From NCBI GenBank assembly GCA_028829895.1, contig CM054184.1:49723201-49787200 (forward strand): 64,000 nucleotides of DNA, read 5' to 3'. The notes under the pieces were generated by a model. It was not told the DNA's origin. It did not search any database and saw nothing but the letters and a program-made list of their open reading frames with translations. Below are positions 10,942-23,835 of this stretch, in pieces. The position numbers and the translations under genes are program-made. Position 1 is the stretch's first letter, and each line of letters starts with the position of its first letter. The DNA comes from Sinotaia quadrata (lineage: Eukaryota > Mollusca > Gastropoda > Architaenioglossa > Viviparidae).

Positions 10942-13610
10942 TTAAATGTACTATTTCTTCATTTAGTAAACATATAGCATGTAAAATTTTATTCTCTTAT
11001 TACTATTTTCTAATTTACTGCCTCACTGCAAACCAAACCACAAAGCAATAAAATCAATGAACTCATACTATAACTTAAGCATGAACATTTCAACAATTCA
11101 AAACAACAAAGGAAATGTTGTCATAATTTCAATTCTGAGATTTTTTTCTTTCAATGCAATTATGACTTGAGTCTAGGGGTTTCTTCTAATTATTTTTCGA
11201 ATCAATATTTCCTTCAAAGTTTTGATCTACTGTTCGACATTCTGGACGAGCCCACACTTTGTCACCCTATGCCCACCACTTCCTGTAACGGTTTAAGAAA
11301 GCACACAATGATGTAACTGATGGGTGACAGGCTTCACACACTGGGTAATAAATGGCTTGATAAATCTGGCACCTTGGCATTTCCATCACATTTAAAATAA
11401 GACAATAGACACATAGAATGATAATATATAAACATGAAATGATAAGAATTTGAGAACAAGATGAGTAAAAGAAAAATAAGAATTTTATAAAACAACAATA
11501 ACAAAATTTGAATAAAAGAAAAATGTAATTATTTTTATGGATTGCCACCCAAGTATGATTACATGAAAACGGCTAACCTACAATGTCACTCTCCAAGATG
11601 GTAAATTTTCTGTGTCTGATGATACACTTCTAGCCTCTAAGTATTCCTGCCCTTTTATGAATGGGCCTCCAGAATATGAATCCTAATTCGATTTATGATC
11701 ACAACACATAAATAAATATTACAGGATTCCAATTTGCTATGCCACAAATCCTACTAGTTATTTCTCCAAAGAAATTTCTTTCAAAAGATAATTAATTATC
11801 TCAGGAAAAAATCCTCTCCTAAGACAATTCCTCGCAAAGACGATTTCTCTCAGAGTTGACCTTTGAGCAAGGGACTAAACTTTGTCATGTCAAAACCTCT
11901 TCGTTTTCCAAGTGGTTTCACTTGCCCTTTGCCAGAGAACATTACTTTATTGTCCATTTATAAACCACCAAAACAGCAAACAAGAAACCCTGCAAATTTT
12001 ACATCTAACACATGATAATTTAATTGTGAGGTGGGCTATTTCCATGTTCACGATTTTCAGCTACATTCTCCTGTAAAAAAAAAATGTATTCATTAGTACA
12101 AAATTAAATTTTACTCTCTCAAAAAATTTATGACTTGACAACATACCCTTTTCTTTAAAGTGTGATTCTTTATACACTGTGGAAGAAACCAAATCATTCC
12201 TCTTGTCTTTCTTCAAAGTCAAAGTGTTTTCACTATTTCTTTTAACTGTGACATAGTTAACGGATGATTCCTTGCTCATTAAATGTCCAGACTGGAAGTA
12301 AAAATTGTAGGCTGTTCTTGTGTATTTATTCTTTTCTGCATATAGTGATCATTACATTCCCTTATACCCTATCATAGGATTTATCCCAGTCTGGCACAAT
12401 GAAGTCCACTATTTGCTATGGTTTTGTGGCATTCCATGCACACAATTGTTTATAATTCTACAGCACGTTTTCCCCTGGCTATGCTTCCAAATGGACAATA
12501 CCTATTATACAAGATGCCCTCTCATATGCCCACCCCTTCTATCCACCTTTTTAGCTAAGGCCAAAATTTAATATGGTTCATTCTTCCCAAGGATGCATGA
12601 GAGAGACAACATGAATAATGCTTATCATAAGATAAGGGAAGTCAAATAGTTTCATAAAAAGTCAATGTGGCCTGAATAAAGTTTCATCTCTGTTTTTCCA
12701 ATGGTACCAGATGATGCCATACCTTCACTGGCTTGCTTTGCAGACTTGCTAAACAATGCACACAGTCTTTAAAGGTGTAAAGAGTGTTAAATGTGCCAAA
12801 GGGAGTTCTGCCAGTGGGGTGAGGCTTTGATCACTTGATTCCCAGGTGGAGACCAACAAGAGAAAGCACTACACGTCTTACTGCATACAGAGTAACCCCC
12901 CTTAACTTCATACAGACATGTCGTATATGTCCTTTCAAAAGTTTGAACTCGTAAATTTATCAACAAAGCACTTTCGCTTTTTGGAGGATTGCCTCCTTTG
13001 TAAATTTGATTGCCCTCTGGTGGTATGAATTATAGAACTTAATAAGCCGCAGGCTGTCGGCCATGATATCAAACTTTCGAGAAGAGAAAAAGTTTTCCAC
13101 AGGATTATCATGAGGCTGTTTGATTACAGAGAAAGCAAGCTGTTCGGGCGGGTGGGTGACAAAAAAATAAGGATGTGCAATGGAGCAGGCCGTTGAGAAT
13201 ATGCATACATTTGTCTTGAGCCTGGCTTGTTAAAATGTTAGTGCGTCTGGATGTTTTGTCTCGGTGTTTCTCGTGTTACTGATAATTGTCCGAAAGTCCC
13301 ATATGTTGGAGTGGTTTGTAATTGATTGCCACAAACTCTGTTTTCTTGGATTTCTGCCAAAATAAATGGTTGAAAAATGAAGACAATATAATTTTTAAGT
13401 TGCTCCAAAAGTTTTACAAGATGGCTTCTTGAGAATTGTGTCTCTTCACGCTAATCCATAAAATCAAGAATATTCCCAAAACAATGCCCACGCCATTCCG
13501 TTGTGGGAAACCTGAATTACTTGACGATGTACATTTCACGAAAACGTTGATGGCTGTTGTCTCAAAGAAATAAAGGAAGGAAGGGAAAGGGAAGGAAGGA
13601 AACAAGAAAA
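10640..13610. other. Intergenic, AT-rich; no supported gene
   Basis: Contains a (CA)n tract at 10889-10940. A minus-strand open stretch at about 12295-12153 is flanked by acceptor-like tttttacttccag and donor-like gtatgt. It reads SGHLMSKESSVNY and onwards, but has no recognisable domain and may belong to transposon debris. The stretch 12660-13110 is non-repetitive and slightly GC-richer, again without a protein. LTRs of the neighbouring gypsy relic would be expected here but I could not find them. Confidence 0.5.
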
Positions 13611-13689
13611 CAAACAAACACACACACACACACACAAACACGCACGAACACACAAACAAACACACACACACACACACACGCACACACAT
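13565..13689. repeat. Purine-rich GGAA tract and CA/CAAA microsatellite
   Basis: ggaaggaagggaaaggga-type sequence is followed by interrupted CA repeats. Confidence 0.95.
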
Positions 13690-13984
13690 TTCTAGCCTGC
13701 TGGTTCGTTTCTTTAAGATGACGTTGACATTCCTAATACGGTCGTAAAATGCAATGTGTGTTTGGCCGACTCATTTGTACGGTTCCATAATGTCAGGAGA
13801 CTTCAGTTATTAAAATTTATGCCAGCCTAGTTTAGTTGTAAAGGGGATTTGATGCTGGTTTGGTTGTTTTAAAAGTTATTTGAATGCAGGCCTGAGAAAA
13901 TTTTAACGTTACATTTAGGACTGCTTAATTCACTTGCAAAAATAAATCAAGAACGACTTTTAGTCTGTTTTATAGGTGTATTAA

Positions 13985-14195
13985 GTCGACCTTTGTTCAT
14001 TTGTGAACATGTTTTAATGTCGCCACATTCAATTGTACAGTGTCTTTGATCGTATGACCGCTAATAAAGGAGTCGTCATGTCGACCTTTGTTCATTTGTG
14101 AACATGTTTTAATGTCGCCACTTATTCAATTGTACAGTGTCTTTGATCGTATGACCGCTAATAAAGGAGTCGTCATGTCGACCTTTGCTTACTTG
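13985..14195. repeat. 95-bp tandem duplication, 2.2 copies
   Basis: gtcgacctttgttcatttgt recurs at 13985 and 14080 and a partial copy starts at about 14177. Copies are nearly identical. Confidence 0.92.
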
Positions 14196-14224
14196 TAAAT
14201 GTTCTTTGCCCAAAGGTGAAGATA

Positions 14225-14520
14225 GTAATCTGTAACAAACCACCTGTACATTTTTTATAATGTCCATTGCAGTAGTATTATATGCACACCTGTACATTTT
14301 TTATAATGTCCATTGCAATAGTATTATATGCACACCTGTACATTTTTTATAATGTCCATTGCAATAGTATTACATGTATATGCACATCTGTACATTTTTT
14401 ATAATGTCCATTGCAATAGTATTGTATGCACATCTGTACATTTATTATAATGTCCATTGCAGTAGTATTATATGCACACCTGTACATTTTTTATAATGTC
14501 CATCGCAGTAGTATTATATA
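14225..14520. repeat. 47-bp minisatellite, about 6 copies
   Basis: The unit contains acacctgtacattttttata, atgtccattgcagtagta and ttatatgc. Confidence 0.93.
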
Positions 14521-14740
14521 CAAAGCTGTACGTTTATTATAATAATTAATGTCCATTAGAGTAGTATTGTATACAAAGCTGTACGTTTATTATAATAATT
14601 AATGTCCATTAGAGTAGTATTATATACAAAGCTGTACGTTTATTATAATAATTAATGTCCATTAGAGTAGTATTATATACAAAGCTGTACGTTTATTATA
14701 ATAATTAATGTCCATTAGAGTAGTATTGTATACATAGCTG
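14521..14740. repeat. 53-bp minisatellite, 4 copies, derived from the preceding array
   Basis: caaagctgtacgtttattat recurs at 14521, 14574, 14627 and 14680. It shares the aatgtccatt and agtagtatt words with the 47-bp array immediately upstream, so one array evolved from the other by insertion of ataattaat. Confidence 0.93.
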
Positions 14741-17715
14741 ATGGACGTGGACTGTTGTTGTTTATGTTTAGACTTGCCTCATTGTTTACACAAATAATGC
14801 AATTATTTAGAACCAGAGAGCTACGGAAACAGAAATGACAGATAAACAGATGTAAAGTGAACAGGAAGCTAGCTATTCAACATAAAATGCCCCCTCCCCA
14901 CACATACGCACACACACGCACACTCACCTTAAATACGATCCTTATCTATCTATCGCTTCCTGAGCTCTAATGGCATTAAAAGTAATGCTAACAAAGTCGA
15001 AAGTAATTGTATTGATAGCTCATATTTAGCAATCGTGTTGGTAATAATATTGTAGAGTAGAAGTAGTTGTAAGAGATATAGTAGCTTGGTTGTAGCATTA
15101 ACAGAGATGTCATATCAGTTGTTATTATAGTGCTTGCATTACACAATGTATTATTAATGTTCTAACATTAACAACAGTTATTAGTTATTAAGTAGTAGTT
15201 ATTTTAGACAACGTAGCAGTAGTGCCGTAATGTTACACGACCGTGTAAGAGGAGTATTTATTATAGTAGTAGTTGTTGTCGATTGAATGATTTTATCGAT
15301 TCACTGATGTCTTGTGTACGTCCACTTTCAACATTCGTACATTTCGCGCACGGCTGCTTGCACGCCTCGGGAGAATTTATTTTACGGTTATAAGTGCCAC
15401 TTTGGAGTGTGATTTCGTGATCCACATCTCTTAGTCCTTAATTAAGTAGTGGACAATTGTTTCTAGTTCTGAGCTGTGTATTCATAGAACTTCGTATAAT
15501 CATTATTGAGTCGAGCAGTTTTAGTTCCATAAGTACATTTACGAGGTCACACTGTCAATTGCGCTCTTTTATCATGGGACGAATTCGTAAATGACAACTT
15601 TATCAATCCTCTGCAAAGATAAAGCTCCATATCTTCATTGGAAGCGCACCCCAATAAGAGAGTCGCATTTTTGTCCTCGGCCTTGTACCACGTAAATTTT
15701 GCTTTCATTTTGAAAGTTTTTTCCTGATGTTTCTGTTTACGTGTTTTACCTTTATGAGATCTGCGTACTAAAATGTATTGCTGGTTCGTATTATTTCCCT
15801 TGACCCGTTCACTTAACAATATTGAGATTCAGATTCGCTTCTAGAATTAATTAAAGTTGTATTATTTCCCTTGACCCGCTCACCTAACAATGGTGAGATT
15901 CAGATTCGCTTTTAGAATTAATTAAAGTTGTAGCGGCAGTACCGATAAAACTAGGTAGTAGTAATTTTGGTGTCATTTCTGACATTTAATTTAACATTGT
16001 TGTTATGGGAACCAATCCAAAATAAGTGCTAAAAGTAAACACATCAATAGTTGTTGTAGAAATTTAAGAAGCAATAATCAGTAAATGTATTTGTTGTTGA
16101 GGTTTTAGCAGTAATAATCAATAAATATAATCTAGTTTTGAAAAGGCAATTGCCCCCATTATTTGCTATAGAAAATACCATATTTTAACAGCAATGTAAT
16201 AATAGTACTTTGCAGTAATTGCTGTAAAAATGCAACAGTATGCTGTACTAATAGTACTTTGCAATAACTGCTGTAAAAATGCAACATTACGCTGCAATAA
16301 TAGTACTTTGCAGTAATTGCTGTAAAAATGCAACATTACGCTGTAATAATAGTACTTTGCAGTAATTGCTGTACAAATGCAACATTACCTGTACTATTTA
16401 AAGCTGTGTAGTGGGAATAGTCACTACAGTGGTAATTACTTTCAGGAATGTGGAATGTATGTTATAGTAAATGTATATTATATTAAATGTATGTTATAGA
16501 AAATGTATTAACAATAATGTAGCAATAATTGTCGTGGAAAGTACAGACGTATTAGCAATAGCTGTCATGGAAAGTACAGATGGTATTAAATAGCTGTCGT
16601 GGAAAGTACAGATGGTATTAAATAGCTGTCGTGGAAAGTACAGATGGTATTAAATAGCTGTCGTGGAAAGTACAGATGGTATTAAATAGCTGTCGTGGAA
16701 AGTACAGATGGTATTAAATAGCTGTCGTGGAAAGTACAGATGGTATTAGCAATAGCGGTAATACATTTAGTTGTGGAAATTATAGAATTTATTAGCAGTA
16801 ACTGTAATGCACGTAGTTGTTATGGTTGTGTCAATTGATAGCTGCAGAAGTAATTGTAACGTTGTCTTGTTGTAAGCTAGGCAACCGAGTTTGATGGTGT
16901 TAGCACTCAGATGTAGCCTAGCAACAGAAGTACATGAAGTGGCAATTAGCAAATATTCCGGCTCTGAATCTACTGCATGGTTCCTAATTAAAGACCAAAC
17001 AAAATATTTGTTGTAGGTGATGTCTTCTCGCGAAAACATCCACCCTACACAAAACAAGAACTTCTTCAGATTACGGCTAGTCAAAGCGTAAAGTTAGACC
17101 TTGACCCTTCATGGTTTTAAAGTGTGTCCCCCGGGATTTTCTCTGAATGAGGTTTGACCGCCTGCTGTAAAAATCACTTTAAAAATGCATGAAGAACGAA
17201 GTCAAGGGGTGGGGATGTGGGAAGGCACGTGGCTGACAGACTTGAGCTTTTGGTCAATAGCTCTTGGCGCTTGTCTCGGCTTGCTGGCTGCTTACAAAAG
17301 CTTGCCCAATTATCTCCTCACGTCTAGACCTTGCCATCCTGTCTCCATCTTACGCTTACCGGGCCATAAATTCCGAGTTGCCTCTCTCATCACAAACAGT
17401 CCTTTTGGGTTTCGTCCGCCACCTGTCCGCGATATCAGCAAACCCCGAAAGAAAGCTAGTCGTGAGAAATGAAACTGATGCTGACATAAATACAACAGAT
17501 GAATATTGCAACAATAATTATAATGCAATCGTCAGTTTTGCTTCAAATGATATGAAATCACATTGGAGTTGTTTTGTCGTTAAGACAGACCACACGTAAA
17601 ATTGAACTAGTCCAAGTATTCAATTGATTGTCTTTTTTCATCTGACGGCTTTATCTCTTTACTGATTTCGTGGCAAGAGATAACCTCTTCAAACGCCAGT
17701 TGGTCTCATGGCATT
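14741..17715. other. Intergenic, several small tandem arrays; no supported gene
   Basis: Contains an about 80-bp duplication at 15785-15930 (shared ttatttcccttgacccg), a 48-49-bp unit x4 at 16198-16390 (taatagtactttgcagtaat) and a 32-bp unit x7 at 16555-16750 (agctgtcgtggaaagtacag). The non-repetitive stretch 17095-17600 is GC-richer and has open frames of 72-111 codons on both strands in overlapping frames. None has a recognisable motif, so I do not call it a gene; it could be a conserved non-coding element. Confidence 0.6.
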
Positions 17716-18035
17716 GTTACTGTAAATGTATTGTCACAAATACCGACTGCTAGTAGTTTTAGTTGACTCAGTACAGATATTGTTACTGTAAATGTATTGT
17801 CACAAATACCGACTGCTAGTAGTTTACAGATATTGTTACTGTAAATGTATTGTCACAAATACCGACTGCTAGTAGTTTTAGTTGACCTAGTACAGATATT
17901 GTTACTGTAAGTGTATTGTCACAAATACCGACTGCTAGTAGTTTTAGTTGACTCAGTACAGATATTGTTACTGTAAGTGTATTGTCACAAATATCGACTG
18001 CTAGTAGTTTACAGATATTGTTACTGTGAATGTAG
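17716..18035. repeat. 45/66-bp minisatellite, about 6 copies
   Basis: attgttactgtaaatgtatt plus gtcacaaataccgactgcta recurs; long copies also carry ttttagttgactcagtaca. The two length forms alternate. Confidence 0.93.
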
Positions 18036-18064
18036 CTAGATTCGCTTACGTACACTATTGCAAG

Positions 18065-18760
18065 TGCAAACAGATTGAGACATGCGTACTTTTATAATAA
18101 AGTGTAGTCACTCACAAAGAATGTTACTATAGCAGTCGGTGACCTGTTCTGCTATAGTAAGTGTAGTCAATCACAAGGAATGTTATTGTAACAATAGGTT
18201 ATCTGTTCCTCTATACTAAGTGTAGTCTGTCAGCGACCTGCATTGTTGCTATCAAGATTAGTGACCGGTACTATCAATTTAAGTATCGTCAAATTCAGTC
18301 GCAATTACAGTTGCTATTAAGTATAGCGGAGACACTGACCGGTGCTGTTAATGTTAATGTAACCACGATCACTCATTGGTACTGTTACTGTAAGTGTAAC
18401 CAGAGTCAGTGAACCGCACTCGTAATGCAAGTGTAACCGGAATTAGTTATCGGTACCGTTATTGTAAGTGTAACCAGAATCGGTGACTGGTACTGGTACT
18501 GTAAGTAGACAGAATAAATGACCGACATTTTAAGTGTAGCAAGAATCAGTGACTGGTACTGTAAGCGTAGTCAGAATCAGTGACCGGTACTGTTACTGTT
18601 AAGTGTAGCCAGAATCAATGATCGATATTTTTACTGTAAGTGTAGCCAGAATCAAAGACCGGTATTGTTACTATAAGTGTAGCCAGAATCAATTACCGGT
18701 ACTGTAGGTGTAAATCCAGAATCAATTACCGGTACTGTAGGTGTAGCTAAAATCAAAAAC
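18065..18760. repeat. Diverged 36-45-bp minisatellite, about 16 copies
   Basis: Variants of aagtgtagccagaatcaatg with gaccggtactgttactgt, most regular at 18480-18750. Confidence 0.85.
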
Positions 18761-19064
18761 GTTTCAATCGAATACAAAGGATTGCTCAAGTATATTCACA
18801 CAGAGATTTAATTTTTAATAAATTTTGTCGAGATATTTTATGCACCTTCTACTCATCCACTCATACATTTGTGATGAGCTCGTGCTTCATTTGATTACGT
18901 GTGAGCGTGGGTCTCTAATCTCAGGCGTGCATCTGTTTGAGTATAATTTTTAATTGTTGTTTTTAGTTTTTGGATTTTATAGTTTATAGGATAAATTTCA
19001 GTTTCATAAATAATAACTATAATTAAAGTCAATATGTCTTTCTGTTAGGTATTTATTTACACAC

Positions 19065-19232
19065 CCATCTATCTATCTATCCCTCCCTTCCTTCTCTCGC
19101 TCCCCTCTCCCCTCCCCTCCAATCCAATCCAATGCAATCCAAACCATCCACACACACACCCTACCATCCACCCACATATCCTATCTATCTATCCATCCAT
19201 CCATCCATCAGTCAATCAATCAATCTATCTGC

Positions 19233-19270
<38 letters not shown>

Positions 19271-19275
19271 GTGTG
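19065..19275. repeat. Compound TCTA / ATCC microsatellite
   Basis: Short tetranucleotide runs (atct, atcc, aatc) with a pure (ATCT)n run at about 19228-19270. Confidence 0.93.
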
Positions 19276-19423
19276 TATATATATGAAAGTTTTTCTTAGT
19301 CACAAATGAATATTGCTAATAGTACTTGTAGAAGTTGTAATTTACGTTGCATGCAGAATGAAATGTCTGTACTTTCGTCTTTTCAATAATTGCCTCTGTC
19401 ATCGTTGTTATCTCAATTCCCAG

Positions 19424-19643
19424 GTTTGTGCCGGACAAAGATCAATATTTCACAACATTCTACGTGTCCATCTATAGATGTGAAATGTCTCCAGCACGAA
19501 AGACGGAGATAAATTAATTACGGGTGGATTTTTATCCGTTTATGGGTGTGATGCTGGTCCTTCTATATCTTCTTTCTTATGGGATCTTGCTTCGCCCGGT
19601 CGTCCTTCACGGTCAACAAGCCTTCCACCTCCGAGTCCATCAG
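19424..19643 (+). CDS. SH2-like gene, first coding exon with 5'UTR
   Basis: Acceptor tctcaattcccag ends at 19423; donor gtaatag begins at 19644. The ATG at 19579 gives MGSCFARSSFTVNKPSTSES, then Ile and a split Arg codon (AG|G). It is chosen because only this frame continues in phase into 25487. Another frame from 19554 reads like a signal peptide (LVLLYLLSYGILL) but meets a stop early in the next exon. A short upstream ORF starts at about 19486. Confidence 0.45.
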
Positions 19644-22600
19644 GTAATAGACAACACTTGTATGTGTGTTTATATACAGGAATAAGTATACGTTGTGTAT
19701 TTGTTTGTGTGTCTTGTTGTGCGTTACTGTATCTGTGCTGTGTGTCTTGTTGTGCGTTACTGTATCTGTGCTGTGTGTGTTGTGCGTTGCATGTAGTGCG
19801 AATCTAGATGTGTGTCTCTGATGTAGTATAAGACTAGATATATTTCTTTGTAGTAGTGCGAATTAGTAAGTCATTCAAGAGCGTCGCTCTCATGATTTCT
19901 TGTGGACAGGTAAAATCATAATAAAGGTCTGACTTGAAAACCGAGATAGTTTAAAATGTAGCGACAGTAAAAGCATTTGTGCATGTTTATAGCGAAGGAG
20001 AGAGAGAGAGAGAGAGACATAATATTTATATAGATCGATAAACAGTCTGCTGAAAATAAATAAACAAACCTTGCTTGATTTTATAGTCTCCCAAATTAAG
20101 CGATGTGAAACTTTTCAATGTCTTTTAGATTTTGCTAACCTACACATTATAGCCTACATATTCTCACAGCACTACGTAAGAGATTTGAAATTTATTATAT
20201 GCAATAAACAAACCTACCATTCAACATTAGCCGCACATCTTCGGATAACCTTATACGAATTTTATGTTATTAAAACTATTAATTTGTGTCGAAACGGAAA
20301 TGGCTTTTCACATTTTAGATCTCACCACCAAATCCGTCATCATTGTACAGATTGGATGGAACCACGTCTACGTCAGACCCAGAAACCAAACAAAACAAGG
20401 TTGTCTAGGACGACTTCAAAACTGTACTCTGAAGTCAGGATATCATTCAATGCATTTAAATTGCTTTGATATTTTCTGGTGTAACTTATAAATAGGGATT
20501 CGCGTTACAAGAAAGAAACCCACAACGGGATCAAGAAAAATGCATGCGTTTTTTATTTAAATTTATGACTTGATGGATTTAATTAAATCCCAGTTATATT
20601 AGATTTCTCTTGTACTTATACTGGAAACAATTCTTTGTAAAGTACATCTTAGTCGACTTAGTGCATATTCAATCCGTACCATTCAACAGCTCAGTTCCCT
20701 AAATAATTGTAATTTAGACATCACATTGTAACACTATCGAATCATTGATAAGGTAACATTTGGAAATAGGAAAAAGCAAGTTCAAGGAAATATATTCCAA
20801 CTTTCAATAGACTGTACTCTAAGCACATTCTGAAACCTCAAACTAACCTAAGAATGCGAAAGTGGGTGAGAAAATGGGTAAATCTGGTTGAGCAAATATG
20901 TATTCAGAGTGATATCCCTTTGAATCGTAATTTTAAAATGGGTAAATCTGGTTGAGCAAATATGTATTCAGAGTGATATCCCTTTGAGTCGTAATTTTAA
21001 AATGGGTAAATCTGGTTGAGCAAATATGTATTCAGAGTGGTATCCCTTTGAGTCGTAATTTTAAAATGGGTAAACCTGGCTGATGCAAAACAATGAGGTC
21101 TGTGTATGTTGGCTTCAGAAACAGCAGGCGTCCCAGCACTTTACTGGGATACTTTACATAATATATTATATTTATAATAACTGTCTGCCTGGACAACCTG
21201 AAAGAAAAGAAAGAAAATTTTCTTGACAAATGTAGATGTGGCAAAAACTGTTATTCATTTGCAAATAGTTCTTCATTCGTTTTATATTGTCTCTTTGTTG
21301 AAGTAATCACCTATCAATATCGATCTAGCTACACTAAAAATAGAATCTATACATTCAAGAGTCCTTGACAGTTTTCTGTATGGATTTCATTTTAATTCGT
21401 TTCTCCACAGAGTTTGACACGATGATTATAAGTATGATAATGTCAATAAATACTGTATTTTGACGTCATCTCTGTCTCATACTGGTAGTTTGAAGCACAG
21501 TAACGATAAACATTTCTTTATATAATTTCTGATTGATAAAATGCAGATAAATGTAAATGATAAACATTCCATCCCTTACCTTTGACCTGTAATGCACTGT
21601 TTTAAGGTGTGCTGATAAAATAGATAGGTATATACTTATCAATTAGAAAATTCAAATTAAATTTATACATTTAGAAATAACTCATATCGGTTCAAGTAAA
21701 AAAAAAAAATCTCATGTAATTTTACTCTGCCAGCTTCCATATCAGTAAACTTCTTTTAGCGACAAATTTAAAATCCATCATCTCAAAGCTGTCAACGGAC
21801 AGATCTATAACTCACCAAACAAACTTGTCCTAGTAGATTTCCAGATGATTCTGTCCTACCCCCTCCACCATCTCTCAACACCCATCAACCGCCCACCCTG
21901 CTCATCCTTCCTGCCTCTGCAAAGCGACGGTTTTAGGAAGAGACTATTATTGTTTTAAAAGCTTGTTTTTTCCACCATTGGCGTCATCAAACGTATTGTG
22001 TGTCTTACGTCTTACGTCACTTAATGACGAGATTAGACTTGAAGTGCAGAGAAAATGTTACTATATAGTATATTTGGATATCAGAAATCGACGTTCTTGT
22101 GCCTTCAACACTTTGCTTTGTGTAAGAAGCTGCGTGGATACAAGATAAAGAAAGCAGATTTTTGTTCCTTTGTTGTTAATGTGGGGAACGCTTCCGGCTT
22201 CCGCCGCTTTCGCGTATTGTTCCTTTAATTTGTTCTACGACTTTATTTTCTTGCTCCTCTCCACTTTCCTTGGGTGTTCTATTTGTATGTGTGTCTTTGC
22301 TTGTTTGTTGTGGTTATTATTTTATTTTTTCTCTCACTTTTATATATCGCTACTTTGTTAATTGTATTAAAATGCTTCCAATAAACATGAGCTATTTTCT
22401 AACACAAACATTTCTGCTTGTTTATGAGATGTGTTAGACCAGTGGCGCGCTACAACGTTCTTGACGTCGAGTCTTCCTCTGCATAACGTCACTAGTTTAC
22501 AAAGGTTTGGGGGTTTGCCCCCTTGCAACATTTCGTGGAGAGTCGGGATTTATGAGAAACTCGAAAACCCCGGCACAGTCCCTCACCTCTCCATTTATGT

Positions 22601-23768
22601 GACTAGTCACGTGTCTCGTTAATTTCCTCTAACCCTCGGCTCAGTAGTCTAGGATTTAGATGTAAGTAGGTCACGTGTTTTATTTTTCTCTGACCATGGG
22701 CTCATTAGGTAGTCTAAATGTAGGGTAATCACGTGTCTTGTTAATTTTCTCTAGCCGTGGGGTCACGTGTCCCTTTAGTTTTCTTTAACTCTGAATTCAT
22801 TAGTTTGTTTAGAAGTAGGGAGGTCACATGTCTATTTAGTTTTCTCTGACCCTGGACTCCTTAGTTTGTCTACATCAGTGTTTCTCAAACTTTCTTGATC
22901 CATGCACCTTTTTCAATATATGTAAAAATGTCACCCCCCTTCCCCCCGTTCTAAGATTGTATAACTGAATGTACATTCCAAATAATAAGGAATTTGAGTC
23001 TGTTGTTCCTCCATTGAAATCCTAAAATTCCTCACCGAGGTGGTGTGGAAAATTCTCCCATGATAAAGAACTCCTGGTCTAAATGAATGTAAGTTGGCTG
23101 CACCCTGGTCCATTTTGGTGGACTATGAATGTAAACAGTTCGCTAAACCTAGCATGGGTACGGTAAGGGGGTTATGGACAGCTTTTATCAGAAGTAACGG
23201 ATGAGTAAGATGGACCTTGTCCAGCCCATCTGGTGAAGTCCAACATATATTGCTTTTTATTGAAATATGAACGTTGTAAATCATTGCTACTTCGCAGTAT
23301 CCGCCATGTAAAAAATAGCCAGTAGTTAATTTTGGTCGAAAGTGAACGAATTATTATTTTTCTTATATGTTTACTTCTGCTATTGTTTAGGATGCACGTG
23401 CGCCTTTCAAGAGAAGAGACAGGTGGTGGATTTAATTCTTCAGGCGCAGAAGTTAACATCCAATTATAATTAGTTTTAATCTGACTTTTTCCCCTTACAA
23501 TAGTACAAAGCCAAGCATTTTATAAAGATTTTACTGAATTAATGTATAGCTGTTTTTTGTTCGGGGGGGGGGGTCTTTGTTGTTGTGGGTCATCATGACC
23601 TAACCAGGCTGTTAGATTTATAATCGTTATCTTTGAAACATCTGTGAATGGGTTCTCCTTCACATGCAAGCCTGTGTGTTTACTTTCTAGTAGTGCATAC
23701 ACGCACAGGTGTTTTTAGTTGGTCAAATAGGGCGCAAGTGCTGTTTTGTGTGTGCTCGCGCGTGCTCG

Positions 23769-23835
<67 letters not shown>

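Noticed and set aside
17185..17599. Overlapping 95- and 111-codon plus-strand frames and a 72-codon minus-strand frame in a GC-richer island
   Set aside because: Frames overlap on both strands, none shows a domain, signal peptide or matching splice phases; left as unexplained unique sequence.
19554..19643. Signal-peptide-like reading (LVLLYLLSYGILL) of the SH2 first exon
   Set aside because: Spliced to 25487 this frame reaches a stop within about ten codons, whereas the MGSC frame continues through the SH2 exons.
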